A DNA stretch of 64,000 nt, from NCBI GenBank assembly GCA_946699065.1, contig CAMPDV010001753.1:1-64000 (forward strand), written 5' to 3'. Below the pieces are notes generated by a model, which was given only the letters and a program-made list of their open reading frames with translations, was not told where the DNA came from and made no database searches. This DNA is from Loxodes magnus (lineage: Eukaryota; Ciliophora; Karyorelictea; Loxodida; Loxodidae). Shown here in pieces: positions 50,395 to 62,765 of the stretch. Each line of letters begins with the position of its first letter. Position 1 is the first letter of the stretch. The translations under genes were made by a program, and so were the position numbers.

Positions 50395-51893
50395 ATTTTT
50401 ATTAATTTAGTTCTTCTTGGATTTCTTTTAATTTCTGTTCATTAATCCTATTTTATCTTTTAGAGTTAGATTCTCTAGTTCATTATTTCTATTTTATCTT
50501 GTCTTATCTATATTTGACTCTGTCATCTCTGTTGTACCTTATATATCTTACGCCTGTAAATTCTGTTAGAATAGCAGTAAAACTTATTGATTTCAGTAAA
50601 TCCTTAACGTGTTTCTTCGAAGTTAATTTATATTTGCTATATTAATATTGTAAATGGCCAGATTTGCTGCAACATCAGCATAATTTAATTATTTTTTTGA
50701 GAATAACTGTTTGTTCATTTTTCATAGATATCGACGTTTCTATTTGCTTAAAGTTAATTTATTTAATTTTTTTGAAATTTATTCTCTATCTATTTCCTAA
50801 TTCATTTCGGTTATTTAATTTTTTGTAATATTTCCTATATTCTCTCTTGTAAAGTTTACATTTCATCTCAAGTTTTTAGGGGCTATGCTTCTATGCTTAT
50901 AAAAGTTCATCTCTATCAGGAAATTTTAATTTCTTTTGAGCTTAATCCAGAAAGCCTACCTTCATTCTACAATGTTATAAACGATTTCGTTCAGTACTTG
51001 GTTCATTGAAAGGAGAAAATTTCTTTTTTTAAACTAACTATTCTTATTATTAAATTTTTTCTTCTATTTCTTCGAGAGTATAATGTCTTAATTTTGATAT
51101 TTTTTTTTCTTCTAAATATAATAATAATTAATTATAATGGATCTAAAATTATTAGGTTAATCTCTTTTAAGTTCAATTGTATTTGCTTTTGTGGAAATTC
51201 TGTTGCTTCTTTTGAAAATGCTCAAATATATCTTGCTCTTCTTTTTCTTAAAATCTTTCTCTAAATTTCAGCTCTCTTCTTCCTTTTTGTCACTACACGT
51301 CCTTTAGTTACTTCAAATATTTTTTTCAATATTATATTATTTACTTCCGTTAATAATTAGTGTAATTCAGTCTTTAATACAGTTTTCTTCTATAAAAATT
51401 ATTTTCTCTTGAGCATTTTATTTATATCAGTTTGGTCTATAGTCTTGTTTCCTCTATTCTCTATCTTTATTTGAAATATTAACATTATCCTACAAAATGT
51501 CTTTTATTCTTGCAGAATCAATATCTTAATATATTTCTCCGATTATAGATATAAATTAGCTTTTTGGTTTTTCTCAATGTTCATAGGATATTTATTTAGT
51601 TTAATTGAACTATTGATTATGTCTATAAGATATACTGGTTTAGTCTCTCTTCTATATATTTTAGTTAGAAATTTATCTGATCCACTTCCGATTTTTTGCT
51701 AATTTACTTTTTTTAATTAATTATTTGTTTGTTAAATCTTCACCACTGTTTATAACAAGATCTTAATTTTTTCGTTTAATTCCAGGATTTAAATTTTTAA
51801 GGTCTGATTTTGCAAAATAGTTGCTATTTCTCTTTTAACATTCCATAGTTATCTTTATCTTTTGTCTAGGTCTAAATCATTTTCTATTATAAA
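50395..51893 (-). pseudogene. Second LINE-2 ORF1, long coiled-coil region
   Basis: The minus strand is open for several hundred codons with few TGA, rich in K, E, I and Q (NKMLKRKQFLQKKTVLKTEL; EEIEEKIQQQEQLVQKKK). Near 50670 a knuckle LCWCCSKSGHLQYQY appears in a shifted frame with a TGA-coded tryptophan after the first Cys and a Tyr in place of the last Cys. It ends KEIQEELNQ near 50415, the ORF1 terminal motif. It is separated from the ORF1 at 49.1-49.9 kb by 450 bases, so two copies lie in tandem. Confidence 0.5.
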
Positions 51894-51913
51894 TAAAGTA
51901 CGAAAAGAAAGAT

Positions 51914-52255
51914 ATGCTGTTACTGTAAGAATATGACACAAAATAAGAATTACAATTTTTTCAAGAAAAAGAAAAACTTAAAAAAGAAGATTAAATTTCA
52001 GTGACATGCAATAAATGACAAGCTATATATAATAATGCAGATTTCAGAGGGGAATTACCAGAAATCACGATAAAAGAAAAGAAATATAAACATCTAATAC
52101 TTGGAGGTTTGCTTGGATAGAGAACGGTAATATTTGAAGATAATAAAAAATCAAAAAAAACTAGAAATTTTTAATTATCTAATAAATAATATATAATCTC
52201 TGGAAAAAAAGATGAGAAGCATTTAGAATAAACTTTGAAAGGGTTTACCTTCTGA
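51914..52255 (+). other. Possible ORF fragment, unrecognised
   Basis: ATG 51914 to TGA 52253, 114 codons with one internal TGA (52016, reading TCNK-W-QAIYN). The middle (ADFRGELPEITIKEKKYK, HLILGGLLGQRTVIFED) looks like a folded domain rather than low-complexity sequence. No family is recognised, and chance is not excluded. Confidence 0.25.
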
Positions 52256-52569
52256 ATTTGAAACCAGTTTTATCAACTTTTTATTTAAAATTAAATGTTT
52301 GATTATATAATATCATATACTAATATGGAGTCATCTTTATTTAATTTTTCACTAATTAATTTGTTTAATTTATTATCAATCTTGCACATATTATGATTAA
52401 AAATGATTCCTCTTCTTTTCTATGTTTTAAAATTGGAAATTCATTATCCCCTTATTCTTAAATATTTAAATTTTTCTGAAGGCTGAAATAAGAAGGAAAT
52501 AGAGGAAATTCAGGTGTTTGTGATAAGTATGCATCTAAATAAAGTTTTTCCAAAAATTATTAAAGCATC

Positions 52570-52830
52570 TTATTCAATCATTTGATACTTCTCCATCTTC
52601 TTCACGGTTAGCAATATGTGAAGACAGGAAAAATCTTAGGCTTGGACTTCAGCTTCCAAGTACGGATACTGAATCATTGGAAAGTCTTTTTACTGCTATA
52701 AAGAACTCTCGAATTAAAAGTCTCTTCCTATAACTCTTACGCTCTTATCCATGGTTATATTTATTGCAAGACGAATACTAATATAGTTTATACTGTATCA
52801 GATTGCCTATTAGAATTTAATGATTAATTG
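52570..52830 (-). repeat. Z repeat, copy 3
   Basis: GC-richer than its flanks. The minus strand near 52800-52740 reads NRQSDTVQTIL, against RQSGAIYTALRV at 45.85 kb and FGAVQTALRV at 14.3 kb, and later a shared W-KL pattern. It is the most diverged copy. Confidence 0.4.
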
Positions 52831-54165
52831 TCTGTTTTTTTTAAACTTTTATATAAAATAAAAAATATTAGAAAATAAATAGATTAAATATAATTTAGCG
52901 ACTAAAGAAGGAAAATATTTAAATAGCCAGAAATACAAATGTTATATTCATACAAGCAACTAAAAATTAGTAATTTTATTAATTATAACAAAATTTATAA
53001 GAGAACATCTTATGAAATTTTAAAATTTATATGTATAAAAAAATCTTTAAAATTGAGAAACTTTTAAACATAATATAATAAAATATATTCATAAAAAGCA
53101 AAATTATTTTAAAAATTAAAGAAAATTCTCTTAAAAATACATAGAGAAAATCTAATAATGTTAAGTGCTAAAAAAACTAAATGGAAAAAGAAACTAATAA
53201 TTAAAATTATTAGATATTTCTATATTTCCAATGATTAAGATAAAATACAAATTTGGACATAGTAAAAGAAATCTTAGAAAAAATTTGCTATGAAAAAATT
53301 AAAACCCCTTTGAAGAAATCCCTTTTAGAACTCCTTTCTAATTAAAATAGAATTTGGTTATTAATAATTATAAAATGAACAAAACTTTTAAATTAAAAAT
53401 AAGAAAATAAAATTTAATTTTATTAATGGTTAAATATATTTAAAGTACCAAATAAAAAAATATTAAAATTTAAGAAATAAGAATAATGAAAAATAAATTT
53501 TAAACTTAAATAATTTAAATCATTGTGTGAAAATTATCTTCTTCTAAATAAATTAAAAATTTAAATTGCTTGTTTATGCTAAATTTAAGCATACAAAAAT
53601 TTAATATAAAATATACTAAAAACTAGCAAATTTTTATCTTTATTTAAATTATTTTAAAATTATAAAGTAGAAAAGTAGTTTTAAATTAAAATCTTAAAAA
53701 TAAATGCTACTCCAATATCAGTTTATAGACTAGATAATAACTTTAAAAATATTTAACTATATTAAATTTAAGAATTTAAGCAATTTTAAAATAAAATAAA
53801 TTTACTAAACTTGCTAAGTTAAGATTAATAATTAAAATAAATTACTCAGATTTCAGATTTTAATTCATTTTATTTTTAAATATGAGTAACAGAACCCAAT
53901 TTATAAAAAATTATCCATCACCTCCTTATCTATCAGAATAAGACAACGTACAAGTCATAGACATTTCTAAACATTTTTAACAACTAAAAATTTAATAAAA
54001 TTAAAGCAAAAAATAAAATTTTAGGGAGAATAATCTCTTTATAAAAATATTTTTTAAGAAAACCGAAATTTTATCTTTTGTTATCTTTTAGCTATTGAAA
54101 TAGTTATAAAAACTTAAAATTATCTTATTTTAAATATTATATTTTTAATTAAAATTGTTATTAAA
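52831..54165. other. AT-rich region without genes
   Basis: Thirteen hundred bases with no gene, repeat or structure that I can support. Confidence 0.45.
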
Positions 54166-56342
54166 TCATTCTCTTTTCTTCAATTCCACATACTTCAGAA
54201 TATTCATCTATTAAATTAAATAACTTCAAGTCTCTTGGATCTTCCCTTTCGTTATTAAGTACTTAACTACAAAATTCTATTACTTTATCTAGTTCATTAT
54301 AAACTTAACTATTCTCGAACTTAAAATTTTTATTCAGCTTTAAAGAAGGAATCAGCGTAAACTCAAAGTTATCTTAAAATTTTATCTCACTCAGTTTAAT
54401 TTTAGGCTTAGAAATATAATTAAAAACTGTTAACTAATCTTCATTGAAGATTATAGTTTTTAGTTTCTCAAGTTCTATCAACTTTTTTACTAAAAAATCA
54501 GCTTACAAATAATCTTGAATTGTATCATTAGCTTTTTCTAAGAGTAAAAGCTTTTTCTGGTTTTTATTTAAAAATAATGGTTAATTCTTTTTGAAGAGAC
54601 CAAGAAATTTATAAAAGTAGAATTAGAAAAAGTTAATTTTGAAATGATCTTTCTATTTTACTTTTTACTAAAAGTATTAACCCTTTTATTCGCTAGACAT
54701 GTGAAGATTTATTTAACTTTTAGATGTTTACAAAGGTTCTAAATTCTTAGAAGACTCAATATTTTCTTTATCCTAAGATTCCTGAATATGTTTTTCTTTA
54801 TATTAAGTATTATTTTCTCTTAAAGTGTTTGAAAGAACTTCCATTTCCTGCTAAGAAATAGCATTTTAGCATGAAATAGATTTTTATTTAAATTTAATTT
54901 ATTTTTTTCTAATTTTCTACATCATTTGAATTTTTCATATTACTATCAATTTATGTCTTATCAATTAAGTCACTCTTAGACTCAATAATCTAAGTTTATT
55001 TATTTCTCAAATAATTATTAATGAACTCCCGAATTCCAATTTCTTATTCTTAAATGTCATTTTATTCTTCTTTTATAAATTAATTTTATTTATTTTCAGG
55101 AGTAATTTAAGATAATTTACTTTTAGTTCCCTTTTTTTTGCGTTCCTTTTTTCATTCTTACTCTTGTTAAGAGATTTAAACTACTTAAAAACAACTCTTA
55201 AATTTCTTTTCACTATTATTAATTTAATTTTGGTGTTTTTATGTATTTTTATTCAGAATATTTCTTGGTTTTAAGGCTTAATCTATATTTTCTTAGAGAT
55301 CTTCAAATTCAAAGATGTCATTTGCAAAGTTATAAGTGAAAGCATATTTAGAGTATATTATTACAAGAATTTAACTTAAAAGTATTATTATGTTAAGTAC
55401 ACCTCCTATTTAAGAAGCTACATCTTGAACCTTCTTATATCTTCTCTTATATTAAAGTATGTTATCAGAAGAAAATAATTCAAGATAAAAAACATCAGAA
55501 TTTTTTAAATCTAAATTTGAAAAAGTTTCTAATTAGGTATTTTCAATTAAAACATCTTTAATTGTTTATTAATTCTCCAGCAAAAATCCATCGTCTGTTA
55601 TTATTTCTAAAGGTTTAAATAAAACAGAAGTATATTTAGGCTGATATAAATCTACAGGTCAATAATACGTGTTAAGTATGCTCTTTATTGGATTTTCATA
55701 ATTAGTGGCATCAACTACTTTATCAGAGAAGAAAACACTTAAAAATAGTTTTTTTGCAATCAGTTCCTCAATTTATTCTATTGGAGCACACTATATTTCG
55801 GAATTTGTTTCGTTTTTACAAAAGTTAATTTGTATTCATATGCTTTTCATGTTAGCTTCATTTCACCATCCTCCTATTTCAAAAGATTTTAAATCGAAGC
55901 ATGTTGATACTGGTATATTTATAAAAGATTTATGAAATTAATCTTCGAAACCTTAGTAAAAACTTTCATTACATTAAGTTGTTGGAATTATGTCACTAAA
56001 AGAGCCCGAAGAATTAATTATATTATATCCAGCTTCTATTGTAAAAAAAGAAGGAGGAATTATAATATAATTGGTAGTATTTGCAAATACGAAAGCAAAA
56101 GTGTAATTGTTTTTTCCGATTCATTATCAAGGACGTTTATCTTATTTAATCGTTTAAGTAATGATACTTGGATTAGTTTTGAGAATCATATCTTATCCCA
56201 TACTTATGAAAGATAGTATAAAGAGTAAATAAGTACAAATGGATAAAATAATTCCTAAGAGTGAATGAAATCCTTTTTATCTCTTGTATGAGAAATTAAT
56301 AATCATTGGATAAATATCAAAGAAATTAATAAATCCATTCAT
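54166..56342 (-). pseudogene. Two-pass membrane protein, copy E
   Basis: Minus-strand copy starting at ATG 56342 and closely related to copy D, including about 110 bases of upstream flank. It is intact over the ectodomain and both membrane segments. It is frameshifted near 54885, in the same AT-rich spot that is damaged in copy B, and again by a two-base loss near 54200. At the position where the plus-strand copies A, B and D have TGG in D-W-KK, this copy has TGA (55152-55154). It is the only member in inverted orientation. Confidence 0.75.
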
Positions 56343-57476
56343 TTTATTTTATTAATTTATTAATAAATATTTATATTTAAACTTAATTTTAAATACTTAA
56401 TTTTAAATAAAAATAGTTAAAAATCTTTTAAATTTACGAAGTATTTTGAGTTAAAAATTTTAATCTTTTTTCATATAATGTTTTAATTTTTTTTAAAGTG
56501 ACTAATCTTTATAAATTTTTATTTTAATAAGGATGATAGAAAGGAGTATATTTTTGCTGATTTTCTCATGGCTTAAGCACAAATTATTGGATTCGGTTTT
56601 AATTTGATAAGAATAATCCTGCTTTAAAATTAGAAATTTGCAATGCTTCCGTTCTTATTTTAAAGATATAAATTTTTTAATTATCTCATTTTTGTTAACT
56701 TAATTTAATATATAAATGAATTTTTTTATTTTATTTAAAACAATAAAATAATTTTTTCTCGTTTTTTTCATGCACATGAAATTTAAAATTCCCATGCTTT
56801 TAATTAACATTTTGTTTAAAATTTGGCTATTTTTTATTTAATTCCACTTTTTTGTTGTTGTCAAAGTTAAATATATTAAAAGTAAGTATTTTCCTTGAAA
56901 GGAAATCCGGAAAGACGCAATACAATACTTAAGATGTAAAGATAGAAAATATAGAGTTTTTATTTTAAGATACAAATGTTAATTTTAAAATAATATTAAA
57001 TAAAATAATTTTATTTCTTCTAGTTTTAATTTTATTATTCTTTTGATTTAAAAATATTTTAATTTTAAATTAAGTATTATTTGTTTATACTTTATAATAT
57101 TCTATTTAATTCTAATTTAGTAGAGTCTTATACCTAAATTAATACTTTTTACTTAAATTCTTAATTGAAAACTTTAAATAGCTTAAAAAAAATGTTCACT
57201 AAATATTTTATTTTAAAATCTAAAGTTATTCTGTTGAAAGTACTTGGCTTTGCCAACAAATTAACTAAATCTTAAATGCATACTATTTTAAATAAAGCTT
57301 GCTTAATTTTTATTAATATTATGCTAATCTTTAATTTTATGTTTTTTTTATTTATTATAATAAAATATTCAGCCTACAAAAATTATTTTTAATTACTAAA
57401 TCGACGAAGAAAGGGTAAGAAGGTGCAAAACTCAAAGAAAATAAAATAGAGTAAATTCTCGTCATACAGTTAAAGA
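56343..57476. other. AT-rich spacer
   Basis: After the upstream flank shared with copy D (to about 56450) nothing is recognised until the GC content rises at 57400. Confidence 0.4.
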
Positions 57477-58334
57477 ATGGAATCCTTACTTCTAAAAATC
57501 AATAGGAATAAGAGCAGCCCTTCAAGAAACTATAAATCGTTGCCCCTGATATTCAAGAAATCTCCTTATCTAACTCCAGATTCGAGTAATAGCTTGCTCT
57601 TGAGTTAATTGAGATGTGACTAGAGGCCTAGTTACTCAGATCTAAAATCTTTCAAGTGCAAAAGATTTTTGAGGATTTAATTTAGGAACTTTATTTTTTA
57701 GGATTGATCTAAAGAGAGAAGTCTAAAGAAACGATGGGAAAACCCTCTTAGCCAAGAAAACTATATAATCTTAGAAAGAAATTCTGGGGTAAGGAATTTA
57801 CTTCCTAGCGTAGCTAAAAAACCTTTAACGGGATCCTCCAAAAAAATCTAGCATGAAAATTTAGCGAGTTGGAATGAGAAACATTCCTTTGTAGCTAAAC
57901 CCCCAGTAGGCTAATAAATCATCCAAAAAATAATTCTTAGAAAAACCTAGGGATGGAAACCCTACTGAAACTGTAAGGGATTCTTCTCTTAATAAATAGA
58001 TTTCTGGCGATAGTTAGAGGCTGAGAAGGCACGTCGCGAAAGGAAGTAAAGAAGGAGCAAAACTAGAAATTCTACTGAGGTTAACATCTCTTTTGTAACT
58101 TTTCTAGGAGGTTTTATGGGAAGCGCTTGTACTAGAATAGAATAAGAAAGTAGAAAATAACATTTTAGGGAAAAACATGGAACATATACTAACTGAGAAA
58201 TGAAGTTTCAGCAACATACAGGAATATCTAGACAAATAGGAACGGAGGAAAAATCATTACAAAAAAGATCCAACATGAGTAAAGATTTAAGAAGAGCTCC
58301 AATGAAGCAAAACTACTTAACTTTTAAAAGTGAT
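57477..58334 (+). CDS. ORF1 of Y type
   Basis: ATG 57477 opens MGILTSKNQQEQEQPFKK, then IVAPDIQEISLSNSRFEQQ and a helical region (LELIEM-TGA-LEAQLLRSK), then a long basic region. With TGA as tryptophan it stays open for about 285 codons, containing five in-frame TGA. In the frame next to it, the last 20 codons read YLDKQERRKNHYKKDPT then TGA-VKIQEELQ, the ORF1 terminal motif, so a late frameshift is likely. Protein and DNA align with the decayed copy at 14.8-15.7 kb (minus). The block is much richer in GC than its flanks. The end coordinate is good to a base or two. Confidence 0.45.
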
Positions 58335-58964
58335 TAAATATTAAAAAAATATTAGAGCTTATAAATAAATATTTTTCATACATAAATTGATATAATTTAA
58401 ATAGAAATTACAAAAAAGAGATATTAAAATTTAATGTTTTTTATATAAAAAGGCATTAAAAAAGAAATAAGCTAACTTTATTTATTTACTCTCAAATATT
58501 AATGATATTTATAATTTAATTTAATAAAATGTTTTATTTATAATTTATAATTTTTATTTTTAAGTTAGTAAAATAAAAATTATTTTTTGTTAGGAGTAAT
58601 AATTTACAATAACAATAATAGAGAAATTTTAACTTATCTAAATTAAGGAATAATTATTATTTAAGAGTATTTTTAAAGCAAAAATCTTAATTTCGAATAG
58701 CTAATTTTACTTTATAAATCTCAAAATTTTAGATTAAATCATACTATTTTTCTATCATTTTAAATAGAACAGGAATTCATTAATATACTTATTAAATTTT
58801 TTAAAATTATCTATTAAAAGGATTTAAATATTTTATTTATTTTAGATAAAATAAATAAATAAATATATAATTTTGGCTATTTAATGGATATTTGTAATTA
58901 TTTTTAATCCTAAAATATTTTTGGAAACTAATTTAAAAGATTATTCTGTTTATTAATAAAATTA
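58335..58964. other. AT-rich spacer
   Basis: Nothing is recognised. Confidence 0.4.
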
Positions 58965-60600
58965 AAAAAAATAAATAAAAAATAAATTCGATTATAAAGC
59001 GCTTAGCATCTCGTTGGTGCGCGACTCTTACAATATCTCAATATATATCCTTTTCTTCAAGTAAGCCTAAAAGTAATAGAAATTCTACTCTTATTAGTTA
59101 CATATCCTCATCATTTTCATCTATATTATCTGTTATTCTTCTGTCTTCTATATATCTACCTTTATTAGATCTTTATTGTAAACTTTCTTTATTTTTTCTT
59201 ACATATATTACGAATTTTCATTTATAATTTTTTCTTCTTAATCAAGCTTTTATAAACTCATAAAAATTATCCTTTTCCTCCTCTATAATCTTTTCTTATT
59301 TCTCTTTCCATTATATTTTTTTTAGATATCATTTTTTCTAGTATATTCATATAATCTTTTTTATCAATTTAACTTGAGATCTTTTTACTTTTCTTAGGTT
59401 CTAATGAATTTATCGAATTTGGCGTTACCTCATATTTTATAAAGTAGTTTCACTCCTTATCTTTCTACTCCTATTACTCTTAGATTTCAAATACATATTA
59501 TCTTTCTTCTTTGTATTCTGAACATTTTCCATGATATATCTTTCATCTTCACTTGCATCATTACAGAAAGAGCATTGGCTTGACATGACTAGGTGTCATT
59601 CTTTTAAGCAATCCTAGATCTCATTAATCTCGTTCTTATTCTAAATATGTAGCATATTTCTTCTGTTCTATTTTTATTGTATCTCAGTTAGTTGGGTCCT
59701 ACTACATATTCATCAAATCAAGTCTTTCTATACTGTAATCTTGTTATCATTTACTCCATATTCTTTCTCTATCTTCTACGTATACTCTATATTTTCAAAT
59801 TGTACGATTAATGTTTTCTTCCCTTTTTAATTATTATTACCATCATCTATAAATATATCTTTTTCCTCAATTCTTAATTCTAATTTTATTGCCTTTTAAT
59901 ATTTTTCAAATATAAATATCTTTTTATTACATAGGTAAAACATTAATCCTTCTACTGTTTTTCTTTAGTTACCTATTAGTTTGCCTCTTAAATGTTTTTT
60001 GCTATAGGAAATGTTTGAATTTCATAAACTATAGTTCATGTTCTAACATCTAATTTTGCCCTTAAAAAGGAACATCTATGATTGTTCGAAAAGATCTTCA
60101 CTTTATTTTTTCTAATTACTCGATTACTTATTTTTGCATAAATTATTCGTAATATGGGATCATTTCTATCCCATAAATGAAAACTGAGTTTACGAAAATT
60201 TTTTTCATTATTCCTACAATGTATGGTTTTAATCGCTTATTAATTGTTATTTTTCCCATTATTTATGTTAACATATTTTAAGCTGATTCTAATCTATTCT
60301 CCATGTTTTTTATCAAAACCTATGTTCTCTTTCATTATATGACCTAGATACTAAAAGGTATTTACTCTTTATATCCTTAAATTTTCCACATCGATAATAT
60401 TTCCAATATTTTCTCAGTCACTATTTTCTGCCGCTTTCTATATCATTCATTTTGCTTATCTGCAATTTCCAATTTATACTTTTCTGCCCATTAATTAAAT
60501 TTTCGATTAATTCCTACAATTATTCCTATTCATTTATTAAGGTTAGGTTTAATATTTTAAAAATACCAAAGAATATAATATATTAAGTTATAAAATTTAA
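58965..60600 (-). pseudogene. LINE-2 ORF2 C-terminal domain and 3' tail
   Basis: The minus strand shows QYLGHIMKEN near 60345, the motif that follows the reverse transcriptase palm in LINEs. It continues through RLKPYIVGIMKKIF, FIYGIEMIP and RTIIDVPFQ to R-T-TGA-TIVYEIQ (TGA at 60036). The remainder is charged and reaches a TGA at 59038 after LEEKDIY. The palm and endonuclease are missing, so the copy has an internal deletion. The tail GCGCACCAACGAGATGCTAA with AATTTATTTTTTATTTA ends the element near 58965. ORF1 lies 60 bases upstream. Confidence 0.7.
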
Positions 60601-60657
60601 TCTTATATAATAATAATATTAATTTTAATTTTTCCGTTTTAGGGATTTCCAACCCCG

Positions 60658-61569
60658 TCAGGAATACAGCAGTTCATGCTCCCTGGTGTTAAATATAAAA
60701 GTTCGGGTCGCCCAATTTTAGCGAGATTGGGAACATGGATTTTTCCAGGTTTTCCCTCCTTTAACTTGCCTTGGTTCCATCTTAATCTTGTATATTGAAC
60801 CATCCAGGTTGCAATATATTATTTTCATTCTTGCTTCTTCTTTTTTCTTCTTTTGTTGTTTTTTTATCCAATAGTTTCTTTATTTTTATTAGAATTTCTA
60901 ACACTTCCGATAAAAATGTCATACGCTTCCACAGTAGAAACATTTCTTTTTTATTTTGAATTATTTTCCTTGATTTGTTTGCTCTTTCTAGGCTTCGATT
61001 TCCATTTGTATAGCTCCAGTTTCACTTTACTCTTTCTTAAAAGTTTACAATTTCTCTTCTACTTATCCGAGTCTGTTATTCAGTTCAGTCTGTTTCTAAA
61101 GCTAATTTTAGGATTCGTTAGTCTGACTTTGTGAGATATTCCAAAAGGCACTAAGATCTCTTTCCTAGGACATAAGTCTTGACTCATCTCCTTCTGCTAG
61201 GTCTAGCTTTGCCATCAGCATATCATTGTCCTTCTTCAATCTCTTGACCTCTTCCTGGAGGTTCAGTACCACTTTGATGAACTACTCCATGCTCATCTGG
61301 CCAGAAGGGTTGAACTCTGATACCTCCTGGTGGAGAGCAGATTTCATCTGTTTCCTCGGTTTCTCGCTTGAGGTTGGAGTTTCTGTGTGTATATTCTTCA
61401 AGGTTGGCTTTCGTTCGTTTTGTTGGATTCCAAGTTGTTAGTTCAGTGTTGGTTAAGGTTGTGATAGAGAAGATTGTTAAGATTATTAAAACTTTGTTTC
61501 TTGCTTCCTCTCTTCCTTTTTGGCTTAGGAAGAGGTGGTATAGAAGCCTGACTTGAAACCTTCAGCCAT
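60658..61569 (-). CDS. LINE-2 ORF1: coiled-coil, CCHC zinc-knuckle protein
   Basis: ATG 61569 to TGA 60658-60660 is 304 codons in one frame. The order is a Ser/Gln/Lys-rich start (MAEGFKSGFYTTSS), a coiled coil (residues about 94-135, QFIKVVLNLQEEVKRLKKDN), a second coil (about 150-205) and a zinc knuckle with Cys210, Cys213, His218 and Cys223 (CFYCGSVWHFYRKC). A basic tail with CNLDGSIYKIKM follows. The knuckle and coil are typical of ORF1/Gag RNA-binding proteins of non-LTR elements. Trp217 in the knuckle is TGA (60919-60921) while the other four tryptophans are TGG. It is the cleanest ORF1 in the window and lies directly upstream of an ORF2 remnant. Confidence 0.8.
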
Positions 61570-61704
61570 TTTTTTTATTTTTATTTAATCTTATATAAAA
61601 CTTATTTATTTATATATGCTAAATTATTTCTATATTATTTAGTTTAATTATAAAATATATATGCTATAAAATTAAAAACTTTTTATATAATTATTATATA
61701 TATA

Positions 61705-61836
61705 ATGCCAGGCTTCAAGGAGGGTTTTTTACTATCTCCTCAGAGTAGAAAAAGAAAAACTGAAGCATCCTCTTCAGCACATCTTAGCTTCAATTGGACA
61801 ACTCTTATTTAGATAAAATAGATTATCATAAATTGA
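61705..61836 (+). CDS. Short ORF1-like N-terminus
   Basis: ATG 61705 to TGA 61834, 43 residues, starting MPGFKEGFLLSPQSRKRK and continuing TEASSSAHLSFNWTT. The start resembles MAEGFKSGF of the gene diverging from it on the other strand; the two ATGs are 135 bases apart. It is probably the 5' remnant of a second, inverted ORF1, cut off after 40 codons. Confidence 0.4.
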
Positions 61837-62544
61837 TTATCGAAACCTCCTAGATATACGAAAATAAAATAGCCAAATATCCATATAATTTATTCTTAAA
61901 GAATAAATTTAATACTTTATAAATAACTTTAATATATTAAGATATTAAAATAGTAACTTCAAAATCGAAATTAGCAATCATCTTAAGCTATTAGAGTTTA
62001 ACTAGAGAATTGTGCAGATAGAAGAAAGTTAAACTAATTCACTGAGATTACTGAGAGATTGTTTCTAAAAAGTCTTTCTCACAACAATCCAATGGATAAA
62101 GAGTTAGCAATGTAAACAAAAAAGGAAATAGAATAAATAAAAACTTAAATGCTGATTTTACCAAAATTTTGGGTGTTTTGTAAGAAAATGTTGTAAATTC
62201 TAAAATAAAAAAAATGCAGAGAATGTGAAACTTCAAAAAATATGAAATAAACTAATCAGATTGTATGTTACCACAAAAGGGTAAAATTTATAAACTTAAG
62301 ATAACAAACAAAAACATTAGCAATCAAGTTGTAAAAATAAAAAAACTTGATTCTATAATTCTTAGATTATATAAACTAGCTTTTCATTTAATTTATATAT
62401 ACTTATTGTTAATTATTTAAAAACATAAAATTATAATTTGTTATAAAAAATGAACAATATAAGACTAGGAAAACTTAAAATATATTTAATATTTCTAAAA
62501 TTAAAAAAATTTAAATTAATTGGTTTTATATTTTAATATGAGAA
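61837..62544. other. AT-rich spacer with a 3'-UTR-like direct repeat
   Basis: No gene is supported. About 62133-62212 matches 63921-64000 (AAATGCTGATTTTACC against AAATGCTTGATTTTCAT, then TTTTGTAAGA and AATTCTAAAATAAA). Because the second copy directly follows a LINE-1 end, the first may be the 3' untranslated remnant of another LINE-1. Confidence 0.45.
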
Positions 62545-62765
62545 TAAGATTAATATTAGAAAGTTAAAAATTATCCTAATATATTATATAGTATATAAAC
62601 ATTACAGAGATAAAGTATATACGTATGATAAAAAAAGATTAATATTATTTATAATTTAAATTATAGCAAATATTACTTTCTTAATTTATTTATCTTACTA
62701 ATCATCTTGTATAAGTATTAGTTTAAATTAAATTCCTTATTAGAAAGTTAAAAGTAAATAGATTT
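62545..62765. repeat. Third copy of the duplication's first block
   Basis: Matches 55-300 and 35870-36110 (ATATTAGAAAGTTAAAAAT.ATCCTAATATAT and following bases). The match stops where the LINE-1 fragment begins at 62766, so the LINE probably inserted into, or was joined to, this block. Confidence 0.6.

Noticed and set aside
55705..56216. Plus-strand ORFs in copy E
   Set aside because: They are antisense to the membrane-protein gene, which aligns with four other copies on the coding strand.
60853..61556. Plus-strand ORFs of 62-93 codons
   Set aside because: These are complements of the LINE-2 ORF1, whose zinc knuckle and coiled coil are clear on the minus strand.
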